Origin: Chlorocebus sabaeus
Taxonomy: Eukaryota > Chordata > Mammalia > Primates > Cercopithecidae
Reading direction: 5' to 3'
Assembly: GCF_047675955.1 (NCBI RefSeq)
Contig: NC_132914.1
Coordinates: forward strand, 38,552,521-38,616,520
Length of the DNA stretch: 64,000 nucleotides
Below the pieces are notes generated by a model. The model was given only the letters and a program-made list of their open reading frames with translations. It was not told the DNA's origin and ran no database searches. This document shows, piece by piece, positions 47,853 to 60,473 of this stretch; position 1 is the first letter of the stretch, and the number at the start of each line of letters is the position of its first letter. The translations under genes and the position numbers were made by a program.

Positions 47853-48005
47853 GTGAACTTGGACAAGGTATTTACCTCTTCTGGGCTTCAGTTTCCCCAT
47901 GTGAATGGTGATAATAGTAGCAACCACCTCATAGGGTTGTGTGAGAATGAAATTAATGGATACTGCATGCTTAGAAAAGTTCCTGGCACTCCATGTTAAA
48001 GTTAT
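47853..48005 (+). mobile_element. MIR, right half
   Basis: CTTGGACAAGGTATTTACCT, CTTCAGTTTCCCCATGTGAA, CCTCATAGGGTTGTGTGAG and AAAGTTCCTGGCACTC complete the MIR cut by THE1. Confidence 0.9.
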
Positions 48006-48019
48006 CATTAACGTCATTC

Positions 48020-48105
48020 ACTTCAGTTCATAGATGAAGATACTGAGGTTCAGAGAAGTTAAACAACACATTAGGTGGTAAACTAGGCCTTCAGACAGAG
48101 CTGCT
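48020..48105 (-). mobile_element. MIR-type fragment, minus strand
   Basis: TAGATGAAGATACTGAGGTT followed by CAGAGAAGTTAAACAACAC is the reversed MIR core. Confidence 0.75.
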
Positions 48106-48931
48106 TCTGTTGTTACTGGTGTGGTTTTTTTTTCCTAAACTGGATTTCTTCTCCTCTTCTTATTCTTTTTTCTTATTTTAATAACACTATTATTAAAAAT
48201 AATAATTATTAATATACATTGAGTTTTTACTTAATGTGAATATTATAGATGATAAATAAAATACAGGTCTCTTTTAAGGAAAATATGTAGAAAAACATAC
48301 TTTGATATATAAGAGGAATTAAAATTCATATTCTATTTTCCTCTAAAATCTCTGAGTATTGAATTTTCTTCCTACAGAGATAATTTCCAATTACTTATTA
48401 TAAAATGCTTACCGAAAAAATGTTAGGCTGAGAGGACTAGAAATATAGATACTTTGATAGTTAATAAGATCTTTTGATCGTTAATTTTACTACTGTTGCC
48501 TTTGCCCTTTCACGTGATAAAGAATTTCTTTAGCTTTATAGATTATAAAATGTGTTTGAGCATCTACCTTTTATTCTATCATAATAGTCATTTCTCTGAT
48601 ACCCTATAGTAGTTTTTCATACTTTTTTTTCTAGAGAATCTTTTTTTCAGAAAGCAGTTTACTAGGAAGTTCTCTATGGAATACATCTGAGTGGGGTTGC
48701 TCGATGGGAATAATAGATGTTGTAGAACACAGGTTACTTAATTCATTTTTCACCTCCCCACAGGCGGCCTCTAAAATTCAGAGGAGACTCCAGAGTCAGA
48801 CACAGTAAGACAATCATTTCAAAAGAAATATTGTGAATGAAGAAAGGTTTCTTATGCTATGGAGTAAAGTCTACATAAAGGAGATTTTAAAAGAAACATA
48901 GATTTTAAAGGGACACTTTTAAAAGCTTACA
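48106..48931. other. unassigned AT-rich sequence
   Basis: Nothing recognised apart from short T and AT runs. Confidence 0.5.
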
Positions 48932-49420
48932 TGTATTCATCAGTGTTCTCCAGACAAACAGAACCAATAGAGTATCTTTCTTCATCACAAAGTATTGGTG
49001 CACATATGGAGGTTGAGAAGTCCCATGATCTGATATTGCTGTCTGCAAGCTGGAGACCTAGGAAAGCCATTGGTGTAGTCTGAAGGCCTGACAGTCACAG
49101 GTCAATGGTATAGATTCCGGTCCAAGTCTGAAGACCTGAAAACCAGGAGCACCAAGGGCAGAAGAAGCTCCATGTCCCATTTCAACCATCAACCAGAGAG
49201 GGAATTCAGTGTTCTCTGCCTTTTTGTTCTATGCAGGCCCTCAACAGATTGAACAATATCCACTCACAGTGGGGAATCTTATCTGCTTTATGCAATTGAC
49301 CAGTTCAAATGTTAATCTATTCTAGAAATACCCTCATAGACACTCTCAGGAATAATGTTTAACCAAATATCTGGGCATCCCATGGCCTAGTCAAGTTGAC
49401 ACATAAAACTAACAATCACA
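48932..49420 (-). mobile_element. ERVL/MaLR-type LTR (MLT2-like), minus strand
   Basis: It opens TGTATTCATCAGTGTTCTCC and closes AAAACTAACAATCACA. CAGGCCCTCAACAGATTGAA and TAGTCAAGTTGACACATAAA match the LTR at 10169-10641, its sister family member. It is a solo copy. Confidence 0.82.
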
Positions 49421-49987
49421 ATTCAGATGAGCTTCAAAACAGTTAATTTTCCTTTAGTTCTGCCTTCTTATTCTAAGGTTGATTTATTACTGTCATTTGC
49501 CTTTTTAAGAAACACTCAGTGACTTCTAGGATATTCCAATGATTAAAGCTTTATCTTAAAACTCATCACTGTCTTCTGACTTATTTTTAAAATGAGATGA
49601 GAGAAATGGCTGATACAATGATCTGGATTGATTCTTGCTATATGTTCATCTCTTTCTCTCCACTCCACCTGGCTTCCCCCTGCCCATTCCAGGTTTCAAG
49701 CATTAATCCTATAGCCAAAGTGTGTAAAAACCAGAGAGAACATAGCAGAACTGAAAGTAGATGCAGCCTAAAGGCAAGAGTTATTCTGCGTTTAGGGCAC
49801 TGGTAAGAAGGTGTTGTGGGTAATGTGAAGTCTAGGGCCCACTGGCCTTTGGGAAGCTGAATCAAATGCTAAGGCCCCCAGTCCACACCAGCCTGTCCAT
49901 ACCCTATCTTGGGCACTGAACGACAAAGCTACCACAGATCAGGGACTGCCTGTCCACTTGGAAAATGAGAATTTGAACACATTCAAG
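49421..49987. other. unassigned sequence
   Basis: No exon or repeat recognised. Confidence 0.45.
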
Positions 49988-50030
49988 ACGACAGCACGAG
50001 ACTCCGTCTCAAAAAAAAAAAAAAAAAAAA
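49988..50030 (+). mobile_element. extreme 3' tip of an Alu with A20 tail
   Basis: GACAGCACGAGACTCCGTCTC and then 20 A residues are the last two dozen Alu bases plus tail. The rest of the Alu is missing. The ACTCCGTCTC wording suits younger Alu classes. No target duplication is evident. Confidence 0.85.
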
Positions 50031-51344
50031 GATTGCAGTTCAGGGCCCTTTCACTGATGGGAAGGAAATGTAAATCTAGACATTGTCTCTAATCATGACT
50101 AAGAATCCATTTTTCACAGGTTCAATAGGATGGGAGTTTATTTAAGCAGGATAAGAAAAATAATTTTTTGCACACTGTGTTTGTGGTCTAAAACGAATCT
50201 GCTGCAAATAATTTAAAAATATTTATTTTAATTTTCCTGAAAATCATTAAATGTACAAAATTATTTCATGTGGTTTGAGTGTACAGTTGTGTGTGTGTGT
50301 GTGTGTTCCCAAACTTGATTATCAACTTGATCTGTTGAGCAAATTAATAGTATTTCCAAGTAAAGCAGGGAGTTGTCAAAGACTGATTATGACTAAATAG
50401 TAATAGGATTGATTGGCCCTGACTCCAGACCAGATATGTGTGAATATTTTAGATTGTGTTTAATGAATATTGTCTCCTAAATATGTCCAATTTCCAACCT
50501 AAAATTTGGATTTTAGTACTAATTTGCTAGCCAATACTTCTTAAAGAGTAAAATGTTAAAGTTTATTAAACACGAGTCCCGCTACAATTCTGTGATGAAT
50601 TATTACAAGTTGTATTAAAGTGTTATTGTATTTACAAAACTGGGACTGTTAAACAAAAGACACTGATAATCAGCATTGATAACAGTGCTTTTAATTTTAT
50701 AAAATAGAGATGAGAAAAGATAAACACAATAGAGTATCTGCATATTATTTCAGAGATATTTAATTTTCTCTCTAAGAATATCTGATGCTTTCACAAAGGT
50801 TATAATTCTCTGCACAGTCCCATGGATGGGGGCTTCATAACTAATTTTTCTTGATGGGGAATAGAGGATGATTGATGAAGAGGAGAATTCATCTTAGTTA
50901 ATGTTTTTTGTACTTTGTATTACAAAGAATTAAAGTAGCTATGATCACTAGCTTTGTGGGAATTTGTAGCTGAAAACATGTTAGGTGACTGGTAGCCACA
51001 TTGAGATCTCATAAAGATCACGCTTTGATTTTGACTATTGCTTGTTAATAGCACTTTTATTTTTCTTTTTAAAAAGTCAGCCCCATTTGCTGTTTGGCTT
51101 CACCTCAGCTTGTCTTACATCATCTCATCCATCATACAGGCAGGGCTGTTGGCAGGGAGAGCAATTTCTCAAAGAATTATAATACGGCATGCTGTGAAAC
51201 TTCTTTCTCTGTGTCCTTTAGCAATAGCTTTGACCTATCCCTCTTGCTTAGAGTGGCTATCTACCAACCATACCCTATTAGCCATTCCCTCAGTAAAATC
51301 TATTAATATTACAATTAAAATGATGCCTATGTTGAGTAGTTCAT
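50031..51344. other. unassigned sequence with a (GT)n tract
   Basis: A GT tract of about 20 bases lies near 50287-50306. Nothing else can be named. The frame at 51038-51346 (102 codons) is hydrophobic but has no motif. Confidence 0.5.
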
Positions 51345-51500
51345 GAACCAGGCCCAGTGCTAACCATCGCAGGCTCCTTTGTGTATCTTTATTATACAGA
51401 TGTTGAAACAGAGAGATAAGGTAAGTTTTCCATGGTTAGTATTAGGTAATGTGTGTCAAAAGTGGGACTCAAACATAGATCCAATTCTAAGGTCCATTTT
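51345..51500 (-). mobile_element. MIR fragment, minus strand
   Basis: ACAGATGTTGAAACAGAGAG, GTGGGACTCAAACATAGATC and CAGGCCCAGTGCTAACC are reversed MIR-type text. Confidence 0.65.
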
Positions 51501-51544
51501 TGTTTTTACCTCTTGACAAGATGTTGCCTCTATATATCCAACCT

Positions 51545-52025
51545 GTATCTTTGTTTTAGTTTATTAATTCATTGGCTTATTTAACAAACATTTATTATAT
51601 ACCCAGGGCAAGGTGTTGGAATCTAAAGTTGCATAGAACAGAGTGGCTGGCCTCCCAGACTTTCCTCAAGGTGAGAGAGAGAAAAATTAAAAATAAAAAT
51701 AAAAATAAATCATTGTTTAGAGTACAAAGAGAAACACAAGTTTTTCTCGTGAAAACCAAGGATAAACTTTGCAAATTAGGGTGATATCGGAACTGATTCT
51801 TGAAGGATGAGTAGGTATTGAGATAGGAAAAGGCAAGCTTTTTTTGAAGAACATCAAGACTGGAATCTAAATTAGCAAAGCTTCAGAGGTAGACAAAGTC
51901 CGTTTCTTGTTCAGCATCCTAATGGGAATGTATTTTCTTCTAGATGTAGATATAGGATAAACATGGAAGCATTTTATGAAGGGGATTTTGATAAGGTGAA
52001 CATTTTGTAAAGATTACTATAGATA
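51545..52025 (-). mobile_element. L2 element, minus strand
   Basis: From AACAAACATTTATTATATAC near its left end (the reversed L2 3' end), it passes GGAATCTAAAGTTGCATAGA to GGGGATTTTGATAAGGTGAA. An (AAAAT)n bit at about 51687-51710 lies inside. Confidence 0.75.
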
Positions 52026-52958
52026 AAGAATGCCTGAGAATATGAAGCCTCCTTGAAAACTGGCTGATTCTGGATCTCAATTTTTATAGTTCCCTTTCTT
52101 TTAGAAAATAAATAATTATTTTTAGAGTACTTGTAATAAAATACTCGTGTGTTTGTTTTTCCTTTGATCATATTTATTCTTTTGGGGTTGGGTAGAAAGT
52201 TTGAAGAAACTGAAGAAGCAACAAGCATCTGAATGAAAAGGCATCAGTAAAATGTATGTAAATGAATTCTAAAATGTATTGGAGTTGTAGTTAATAAAAC
52301 CAGGTTTTGATTTTGTCTCTGGTAATTAGGACAGCTTTTTTTTTCTTTGTAAAAATAACAATATTTTTCTTCCCCTATCTCATGGCATAATTTGAGATTC
52401 AAAGGATAATATCTGTGAAAGTTCTCTGTGAATTTTATAAATATCATAGAAAAGCTGAAATGGAGCTTATAATTTTTGCAGAGGCTTGAAGGGGATGTCT
52501 CTTTGTCTTCCAGTTTCAAATTGCTTTAAAGTTTTAGTGTAGTTTATAGTGTGGTAATTGCATGCTTAATACTAATCACAATCAATAAATCTTCTCTTGT
52601 GACTGGCATGATCTAGAAAATATCTCTCTTAGTAATGGGGAAAAAATCCCAGACATGAGAGAGAACTCATAAAGTAAAGGAAAGTTGTGGCAAAGGAAAA
52701 TATAACAGCTTTTCTCCCATGTTTATGGATTTAAATCTTCTCAACAGTCAGCCAAAGGCTTCTCAGTCAATATTGGACCTAAATTTATATGCAAGATTTT
52801 CTAATATAGAGTTTTAACTTTGGAGTTTCCTTCCCTTTTGACTTTCCTTCCCTTTTGAATATGGCATAGCAGAGACAGCCACATGAATTTTATAATGAAT
52901 AAAGAAATTATTATGAAAAATCTTTTCAACTTATTAGACCTATTAATTTTATCCTTTA
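52026..52958. other. unassigned sequence
   Basis: No repeat or exon recognised. TTCCTTCCCTTTTGA occurs twice in close tandem near 52828-52860. Confidence 0.5.
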
Positions 52959-53352
52959 TGTTATGAATGGAATTTTGTCCCCTGAGAATTCACAGGTTGA
53001 AACCCTAACCCCCATTGTGACTGTAAGTAGATATTGGACCTTAAATGAGGTAATTAAGATTAAATGAGGTGATAAGGGGGAGCCACATTTCATTAGGCCT
53101 GGTGTCTTCATAAGAAGATGAAGAGGCACGAGATTCTTCTTGCTCTCAGCATGCACCAAGAGAAAAAGCCATGCCAGGATTCAACAAGAAGGCAGTCGTC
53201 TGCAAGCTAAGAAGAGAAACCTCACCAAAAATCAACCCTGAAGGAACCTTCCTCTTGGACTTCTAGCCTTCAGAACTGTGAGAAAGTAAATCTCTGTAGT
53301 TTAAGCCACACAAGCTGTAGAATTTTGTTATGACAGCCCTAGCAGACTAAAC
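52959..53352 (+). mobile_element. MLT1-type MaLR LTR
   Basis: It starts TGTTATGAATGGAATTTTGT and ends GACAGCCCTAGCAGACTAAA followed by CT. GGTAATTAAGATTAAATGAG, GACTTCTAGCCTTCAGAACT and GTTTAAGCCACACAAGC lie in between. A short direct repeat of TTAAATGAGGT(A/G)AT is present. Confidence 0.9.
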
Positions 53353-53498
53353 TCTGTATTTCAAGATCTATAGTCCTGTGTCATGAGAGTCAGGGCATGT
53401 TAACTAAGATTTTTAGCATGCCTTGAGGAACTTACAGGAAAAGCGTTCTATTTGAACAAAATAAAAATAATAAAATGTATGTATCAAAAGGCAGAATA

Positions 53499-53876
53499 AT
53501 GCCGTTTGTATATTTGTCCCTGCCCAAATGTTATACTGAATTGTAGTCTTAATTCTGATGGTGGGACCTGGTGGGAGGTGACTGGATCATGGGGGTGGAT
53601 TTCTCATGAATGGTTTAGCAGCATCCTCTTGGTGCTCCCCTCATGATAGTGAGAGACTTCTTTTAGGATCTGACTGTTTAAAAGTGTGTGGTACACACTC
53701 TTTCCCTCTTGCTCTTGCTTTTCCCATGTGAAGTGCCTGATTCTAAGGAGTCCCCAGAAGGAGATGCCACTATGCTTCCTGTACAGCCTGCAGAACTGTG
53801 AGCCAATAAAACCTCTTTTCTTATAAATTACCCACTCTCAGGTATTTTTTTATAGCAGTTGAAGAACAGACTAAAA
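53499..53876 (+). mobile_element. MSTA/MSTB-type MaLR LTR
   Basis: GGTGGGAGGTGACTGGATCA, TTTCTCATGAATGGTTTAGC, CTTCCTGTACAGCCTGCAGA and a GAACAGACTAAAATA end are diagnostic of MST LTRs. It lies 146 bp after another MaLR LTR in the same orientation, but the two are different families, so this is not one provirus. Confidence 0.93.
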
Positions 53877-54904
53877 TAGAAAATTGCAATGCAGGAATGG
53901 CCTAACGCACACTTTTTCTTGGATTTCTTTCATTATTGCATTTTCTGTTTCTATTCATTTATTTTATTTTCTCATGGTTCAGTTAGTAATACATTCTATG
54001 TTTAATAGAGAATCCATGATATCAGTGATTAGTCTGGAACTGAAAAACAACAAAAAAACCCAATAAGGACAAGGCAATTCTTCCAAACCATGTAAAGAAG
54101 GGTAAAGTCTTTGCAGAAAATATTTGCTAATGATATCAGAAGTAAACTCAACTTAAAGCTACTATTTCAAAACAGTGAACAATATGTAAAGCTAACTTTA
54201 CTTTTCTGCATATTATTATATAATTTCTAAAGAAACAAACACATAAATTAGCCTCAAGACTCTATAGATGATAGCATTGGTTTGTAAAGACTTCATGACC
54301 GAAGAGCAGGTTCCCCTGCATGAAGAATCAAAGGTAACTCATAACGATGTCATTTGGTTGCCATGTTCCACAAGAATTGTTGGTGTAAAAATCTAATATA
54401 TTTATGTGTATACATGTATATGTGTATGTATACATATACATATATGATACTCTCATTTGACATTATACTCTTCAAAAGGGTTGCATAATATAATGCAATA
54501 TTTATTAAGCCATGTAGCCAAACATATTTTACAAATGTTTCATAGAAAATAAAAATGTTTATATTTTCCTTTTGTATCATAAGTGTTACATGTGATTTAA
54601 GATGTGGGATTTAATATCTCCTGTAATAGACATTTCCCATTAGAATATTGGACTACCAGAAAATGTTTACTCCATGAGGACATCGTCCCAATCAAACATC
54701 AACACGTACCTTTTTTCTCAAATAAGGGGAGGTTTATTCATTTATTTATTTATTTCTTGTAAGAAAAAAAAGGAACATTCAATCTCAACACGTAGTTTAG
54801 ATCTATTTGTTCTTGGAAGAGTGAGCAGTTGGGCAAACATCATAAGTAATAAACTTGTCATCAGTCTCTTAGTATAGAGTCAGTGACACTCAGTACTCCA
54901 CCCT
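53877..54904. other. unassigned sequence with AT-rich tracts
   Basis: A TATG/ATAC-rich tract (about 54395-54450) and (TTTA)n (about 54737-54757) are present. No element body was recognised. Confidence 0.55.
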
Positions 54905-55100
54905 TGGGGAATTAACAAAGAAGGGAGACACACAGTGAACTGATTATTATGATATATGTCATTTTACCTAATGTTGGAATGAGCACAGGGTGCTGTGGAA
55001 CACAGAACAGAAGGGTCCAATTCAGTGTGGAGCAGACAGGGAATGCCCCTGCCCCAGAATGGAGGAGATGATGCCTTCAAACCTCACCACAAGTCTTCAG
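54905..55100 (-). mobile_element. L2-like fragment, minus strand
   Basis: GAGCACAGGGTGCTGTGGAA followed by CACAGAACAGAAGGGTCC resembles reversed L2. Weakly supported. Confidence 0.45.
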
Positions 55101-55439
55101 GGTGATTTGGGACAGGCTAGCTTGCTTGTCCTGTAGTGAAGAACTAGTAAGGTGAGAGGAACCCTCTTCTAAATAAAGTGTGACATCTTCAACAAAGTGC
55201 CATTTCTTCATTTTCTCAGAGTGGTTCTTCATAAAAATAAAAGTGACAAGAGATGGTCAGATTTGCAAAAGAAGAGTAAGGTGGGAATAAGAAGAAGTAA
55301 AAAAGAAGAAAAAATAATATCTTTAACCATGAGGACAAAAGGGGGAAAGAAACAGACATGAAAAGAAAAACACAGCTGTATTTGTTCTCTATCACCACTG
55401 ACCCACTAACTCTAAACTAGAAACTGGAGCATGATGTGC
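55101..55439. other. unassigned sequence
   Basis: Purine-rich around 55245-55370. The minus frame at 55216-55398 is F/L/S-rich from composition only. Confidence 0.5.
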
Positions 55440-55600
55440 TCTACATTTAACATACATTTTCTTATTTAATCCTCAAACCATCCATGAGATCTTCACTATT
55501 TTGCATATAAGGAAAATAAGAAACAAAGAGGAAAAATAGCCTACACGATGGCTATTAGCAGACTGGGGATTTCAGCTCAGGTTTATCTGATGCCCTGATG
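55440..55600 (-). mobile_element. MIR fragment, minus strand
   Basis: TTATTTAATCCTCAAACCAT, AAGGAAAATAAGAAACAAAG and GGGGATTTCAGCTCAGG follow reversed MIR. Confidence 0.7.
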
Positions 55601-55609
55601 CCATGCCGT

Positions 55610-55765
55610 CTGTCTCCTTGGTAGCTCTCTTACCAGTCTCATCCTCTCTGCCATTTTCTTGGACCAGTCTGTCATTAATTATCTCCTAGAAAATGGCAAC
55701 AGCTTTCTAATTACTCTTCTAGCCATTTGCCAAAGTAAGAAGGGTCAGATCAACCCTCCGCAGTC
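55610..55765 (+). mobile_element. L2 fragment
   Basis: Text such as TGTCATTAATTATCTCCTAG and CAACAGCTTTCTAATTACTC fits L2 ORF-end sequence. Modest support. Confidence 0.5.
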
Positions 55766-55893
55766 CCTCTAGTGCTGTTCTCTGGGCCATCAAGTTCTGT
55801 TTCTGCTTGAATTTGCATTTGGCAACATGGTTGGCATAAACTATAAAATAACAAACCTATCTAAAATGTTTGACTATTTCAAAATACATTTGC

Positions 55894-56205
55894 AGTTGGG
55901 CGCAGTAGTTCACACCTGCATTTCCAACAACTTGGGAGGCCGAAATGGGAGAATTGCTTGATGCCAGGAATTCAAGACAGCCTGGGCAACATAGGAAGAC
56001 CCTATCTCTACAAAAGAAAACATTTTATTTAGTTAGCCAGGCATGGTGGCACATGCCTGTAGTCCCAGCCACACAGCAGTCTGAAGTGGAAGGATCACTT
56101 GAAGCCAGAAGTTCAAGGTTACAATTAGCTATGATTGCATCACTGCGCTCAAGCCTGAGCAACAGAGTGAGATCATGTTTCTATAAAAATGGAATAAAAT
56201 AAAAT
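55894..56205 (+). mobile_element. AluJ, full length
   Basis: GTTGGGCGCAGTAGTTCACA starts a dimeric Alu that ends AACAGAGTGAGATCATGTTT with an A-rich tail. It keeps AluJ-type text such as GCTATGATTGCATCACTGCG and is highly diverged. Confidence 0.93.
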
Positions 56206-56429
56206 ATATTTGCAAAGATATGGTCGCCAAGAAGACCACAAAATTCATGCTTGGAAGCTGAGATTTCACTACCCTTGAAGATGTCCTTTTCCATGTAAAA
56301 TGACAGCTTCCCCTCTAATTTCTAGCACTGATGATTTTCCTTAGTTCTGGATGTTGAGCTGCCGTTGAAGAAAATGCAACTTTAACACAGCTAGCAGAGC
56401 TGCCTCCGGTTTCTCCAAACAAGTCCATT

Positions 56430-56990
56430 ATGCACACAGTTCTTAGGGCAACCTTGCTGAAATATTAATTTGATCTGTATAGGACCTATAATGATTCATC
56501 ATAACCTTCACAATAAAGTTCAAACTACTTAGCTTAGTGTATAAGTGTTAGGAGCCTGGTTTCTGCTTTCCCCAGGAGCTTAAATCCTATTATTCCCTCA
56601 CACAGAACCTATTTTTTCTCCATCTATACCAATCCATCTGTAGTTCCGTCAAAGGAATTACACTCTTCTTTGCCTTCACCTGCTGGTCCCTGGAATAGTT
56701 TGTCTCCATATTGGTTTAGTCAAATGCTAGTCATCTTTCAAACCTGAGCTCAGGTATGTTTCTTCAGGGCCCTTGTCTTCAACTCCTTGTCTGATTGACT
56801 CTTCAGTGTGCTTCCATTACACTTCAAGTCTACCTCTGTGGAAGACTGACCATGTTCTGCTGCAAGTCAGAGTTTCTTTACTCATCTCTGCAATAAAGGG
56901 TCGTTCTCTAAGGACTCTGTATGCCGGCATTCAGCACTGTCCCTAGCCTTTTAGTAGGTGCTCAGTAAATGTTTTCTGATTTATTAAATG
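56430..56990 (+). mobile_element. L2 element 3' part
   Basis: AATAAAGTTCAAACTACTTA, CACCTGCTGGTCCCTGGAAT, TTTTAGTAGGTGCTCAGTAA and ATGTTTTCTGATTTATT lie in L2 order. Confidence 0.75.
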
Positions 56991-57439
56991 GGATACAAGA
57001 AAGAGAGGTAAGGAATTCAAGAAAAGTAAATGAAGAAATTAAGAGAAAAGCCCATGAAAAAAGAAAAATTAAATGACAGGTACCCTCCTTTGAGAATATC
57101 TTGTGTGCAAATAAGGCTTATGTATTATACATTATTATTATGTATTGACTTTAGAAAATGAATGGATGAATATTTGATGGGTAACTGGAGGAAAAGTGAG
57201 AGAATGAGCAGTAAAGTGTACAGAAAATTAGAAAATGCTGCAGATAAATTAAAGTGTGAATGGGTACAGCAATGAGGACAAATTGTTTCTGATACTTCAT
57301 ATGATGAATTTCCAAATGAAGACTCCCAATGATAAATTACTTAAAAGTCATAAGACCAGTATCCAACTCCTCCAATTAATTAGTTGTTTCACCTTAGTAG
57401 TAAGAATAAGTTAACCTTTGAATAAACTGTTATTTTGTA
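56991..57439. other. unassigned AT-rich sequence
   Basis: Nothing recognised. Confidence 0.5.
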
Positions 57440-57600
57440 AAGGGTTTTCATATACATAACCTCATTTAATTGCACAGTACTTATGTGAGAAACTCAAGGC
57501 AGGTATTGCTGCTATTTCACAAATGAGGAAGCAGAGCTGAATTAAATGATTTGCCCAATGGTACTTTCCAATCTGTGTTGTAACCAGAATGGATCTTTAG
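57440..57600 (-). mobile_element. MIR fragment, minus strand
   Basis: ACATAACCTCATTTAATTGC, GCTATTTCACAAATGAGGAA and GTTGTAACCAGAATGG match reversed MIR. Confidence 0.78.
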
Positions 57601-59744
57601 ATCATGGCAACCAGCCGCTCATTTTGTAGATAAAGAACAGCATAGGAGATATGCCTGGACTAGCTCAGGGTTAAGTAAGTGGTAGCCAGGTTTACCCATT
57701 TCATATCTCCCAGTCAAGTGCATTTCTAATCAATCTAAATTGTTTCTTTATCATTGTTTATATCATGTGCTTTTAAATGTCAAAATATAATTCTTTATCT
57801 TTGTGCTACATTTTCAGATTGATAGTATCCCTGCATTGAAATGTTGCATCTCATAACCTTGTCTCTGAGAGCTATTACTTGCAAACCCCCCGACTGGTAA
57901 AGTTTGTGAAAATTGACTGTCTAAGAAAGTGAACTGATCCTATTCTTTCTTAGTTCCTGGCTGAATCAGGACAATGGGAAGCATTTTCAAGTAAAAATTA
58001 AATATCTGATATGTCATGTCCTACTGGCACAGCTTCAACCTTGAACCCTATTCCCCCCAACACCACCCTGTGACAGCCAACACCTGCTTTATTGAGGAGG
58101 AAATGCAGGGGGAGATGTTAACATGCTGCCTGGTTCTGTTCAAACACATTTATACCTCACCAACCACAATCCCATCCCACCACACACATACATGTAGGAT
58201 TAGAATTCCTTCTGCTCACTATTGTTTCTAAAGTGCTGAAGAAACTCATTGCTGATGATGTAAAATACCTAGAACATATCTACATCTAACAAAGGAGATA
58301 ATTGCATACCTAACACCTTATTTTATTAAAAACCTTGTTTTATGGATATTGCATTCAGAAAGTATCTATATACTATGGAAATGATGCCCTTCAAGTCTGG
58401 GGAAAATATAGACCTCATTGGAGATGGGGAAAAAAAGAAGATAAAACTTACCTCAAGGGGTAGTTGTGAAGGTTTATGAAACATGTTAAGAATCTGTCTT
58501 GAAAGATACATTGCAAGCAAAAAGTTTTAAATATTGCCACATAGTTCCATATTACCATGCTGTGAAATTGCAGGTTTTATGTGTGTGCAATTAAAAGCTT
58601 ACTGCTCAGTTTGAAAAGTTTTGCAATCATTACTCCACCAGTGAGGGTCAACCTTCGAGGCACCTACCTCAATTCAGACATCATGCTGTGAGACCAGTAA
58701 CAATGAGAGTAAAAGTCTCTGCCTCCAATCTATTTATTTGTGTCTTTGGGGCCCAATAATCTTTAAATCTTTAAATATTTTGAAGGAAACAAGTTTACAC
58801 CTAGCTGCAACATTAAAGCAGAGATATTTGTAAATAATACCATGACTATTATGATAGAATGACATTAGACTTGACTTGTTTTGCTTCTACAATTCAATTT
58901 GTGTGCCAATATAAAGATGATAATGCACTATAGAAATTTATCAGAGTGTCTAATTTCATAACTAGAATTACCTAAATTTTCTGCCAAGATTCATTCATCT
59001 AAGCTTTGCCACAGACAGATGCAGAATTAAGATGATTTCTAAGTAAAATGCAGAGTGACTCAAATAATCCAAGAGAAAACTTTGTAGAGAAGAAAGAAAA
59101 GAGAAGGGAGAGGAAAGAGGAGACGTAGGAAGAGAGAATAAGGTCACATTTTCTGCTTGTTCGACATACATCTTCCTTTACAAGCCCCTCATCTCATAGG
59201 TATGGCAATTTATAGAGTGGTAGAAACTATGGTTATAACGGTCCTTATCCATTCCCTCAGGGAACCATCTTTTCTGTCTCCAAGGGCTCGTGATGGAACT
59301 GTAAATTATGATGCCCTACCAGTTTCCAGAGATATGTATAAGAGCATCTTTAACCTGCAATTCTACATTCCTCGGGATACTGTGATTTATACAGGAGCAT
59401 ATATGTGTCCCAGCCTGAAAGCATCAGAGTCTTTCTAAAGAGTCTTTTCCAAAGAGAAACGTCTCAACTCTCTTTGGACTATGAGACTAAGAATTCAGGT
59501 TTGAGGCTGCCAGCATTCTTCTTTCTGTCGATACAGAAAGAGGTTGCCTGAGAATTAAGCTCACAGACAAACCTAGGTGATATCATTTAAGTCCCTGGGT
59601 GCAACTCTGCTGGAATTCTCAGTTACATGAGTCAGTATGTTTTGTATTCTTTGCTTTCTTAACTAGGTTAATTTGTGTTGAGTTTCTTGCTACTCAAAAG
59701 ATGTGACAAATACAGCCTTTATATGAGTTTTTCTTAAGTAATCC
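57601..59744. other. unassigned sequence, about 2.1 kb
   Basis: No element body recognised. The 93-codon frame at 59157-59438 has mixed composition but no motif or splice context I would trust. Confidence 0.5.
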
Positions 59745-59850
59745 TCTTGAAAACCTAATTTTACAGGTGAGAGGCTTAGAGATGTTAAGTAAATTATCCA
59801 AGTTCACATCTAGAAAGTGTCATGGATAGATTCAAATCCATATAGAATTT
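59745..59850 (-). mobile_element. MIR fragment, minus strand
   Basis: TTTTACAGGTGAGAGGCTTA, GATGTTAAGTAAATTATCCA and GATAGATTCAAATCC are reversed MIR core. Confidence 0.75.
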
Positions 59851-60167
59851 CCTTGAACATAAACTCAATGACATTAAGAGTGGACCATGTGGGCCTGGCA
59901 TTCTTGAGAGTTGTATTGTTTATCCTTTTTATTTAATTTTTATTTTCACTTATTATTTACTTTAATTAACATTTATTTCTTTTTATTTTAATGTATCTTT
60001 TGCATAAAAATTCAGATGGCTGAGTTTGTCCTACATCAATAGGAATAACTCACCTTCTGTAAATATGAGAGCTCTGTTGCAATGCTTACTGTTGTATAAT
60101 GTAATCATTTAGAATAATTTGCACTGGTAAAGAAAAAGCCAAACAATGACTCATAATTCTCTATTAA
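59851..60167. other. unassigned sequence
   Basis: T/A-rich between 59920 and 60010; nothing recognised. Confidence 0.5.
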
Positions 60168-60473
60168 ACCATCATTCTCAGCAAACTATCACAAGGACAA
60201 AAACAAACAAACACCACATGTTCTCACTCATAGGTGAGAACTGAACAATGAGAACACTTGGACACAGGAAGGGGAACATCACACACCGGGGCCTGTCGTG
60301 GGGTGGGGGTTGGGGAGGGATAGCATTAGAAGATATACCAAATGTAAATGATGAGTTAGTGAGTGCAACACACCAACATGGCACATGTATACCTATGTAA
60401 CAAACCTGCACATTGTGCACATGTACCCTAGAACTTAAAATATAATAAAACACACACACACACACACACACAA
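60168..60473 (+). mobile_element. L1PA 3' UTR, strongly truncated, with (AC)n tail
   Basis: It starts at ACCATCATTCTCAGCAAACT and runs through the G-rich 3' UTR (GGGGTGGGGGTTGGGGAGGG) to GAACTTAAAATATAATAAAA. The tail is then a CA repeat (about 60450-60472), so the microsatellite probably grew from the L1 tail. Confidence 0.93.

Noticed and set aside
52959..53876. Two same-strand LTRs 146 bp apart as a short provirus
   Set aside because: They are different MaLR families (MLT1-type and MST-type) and differ throughout, so they are independent insertions.
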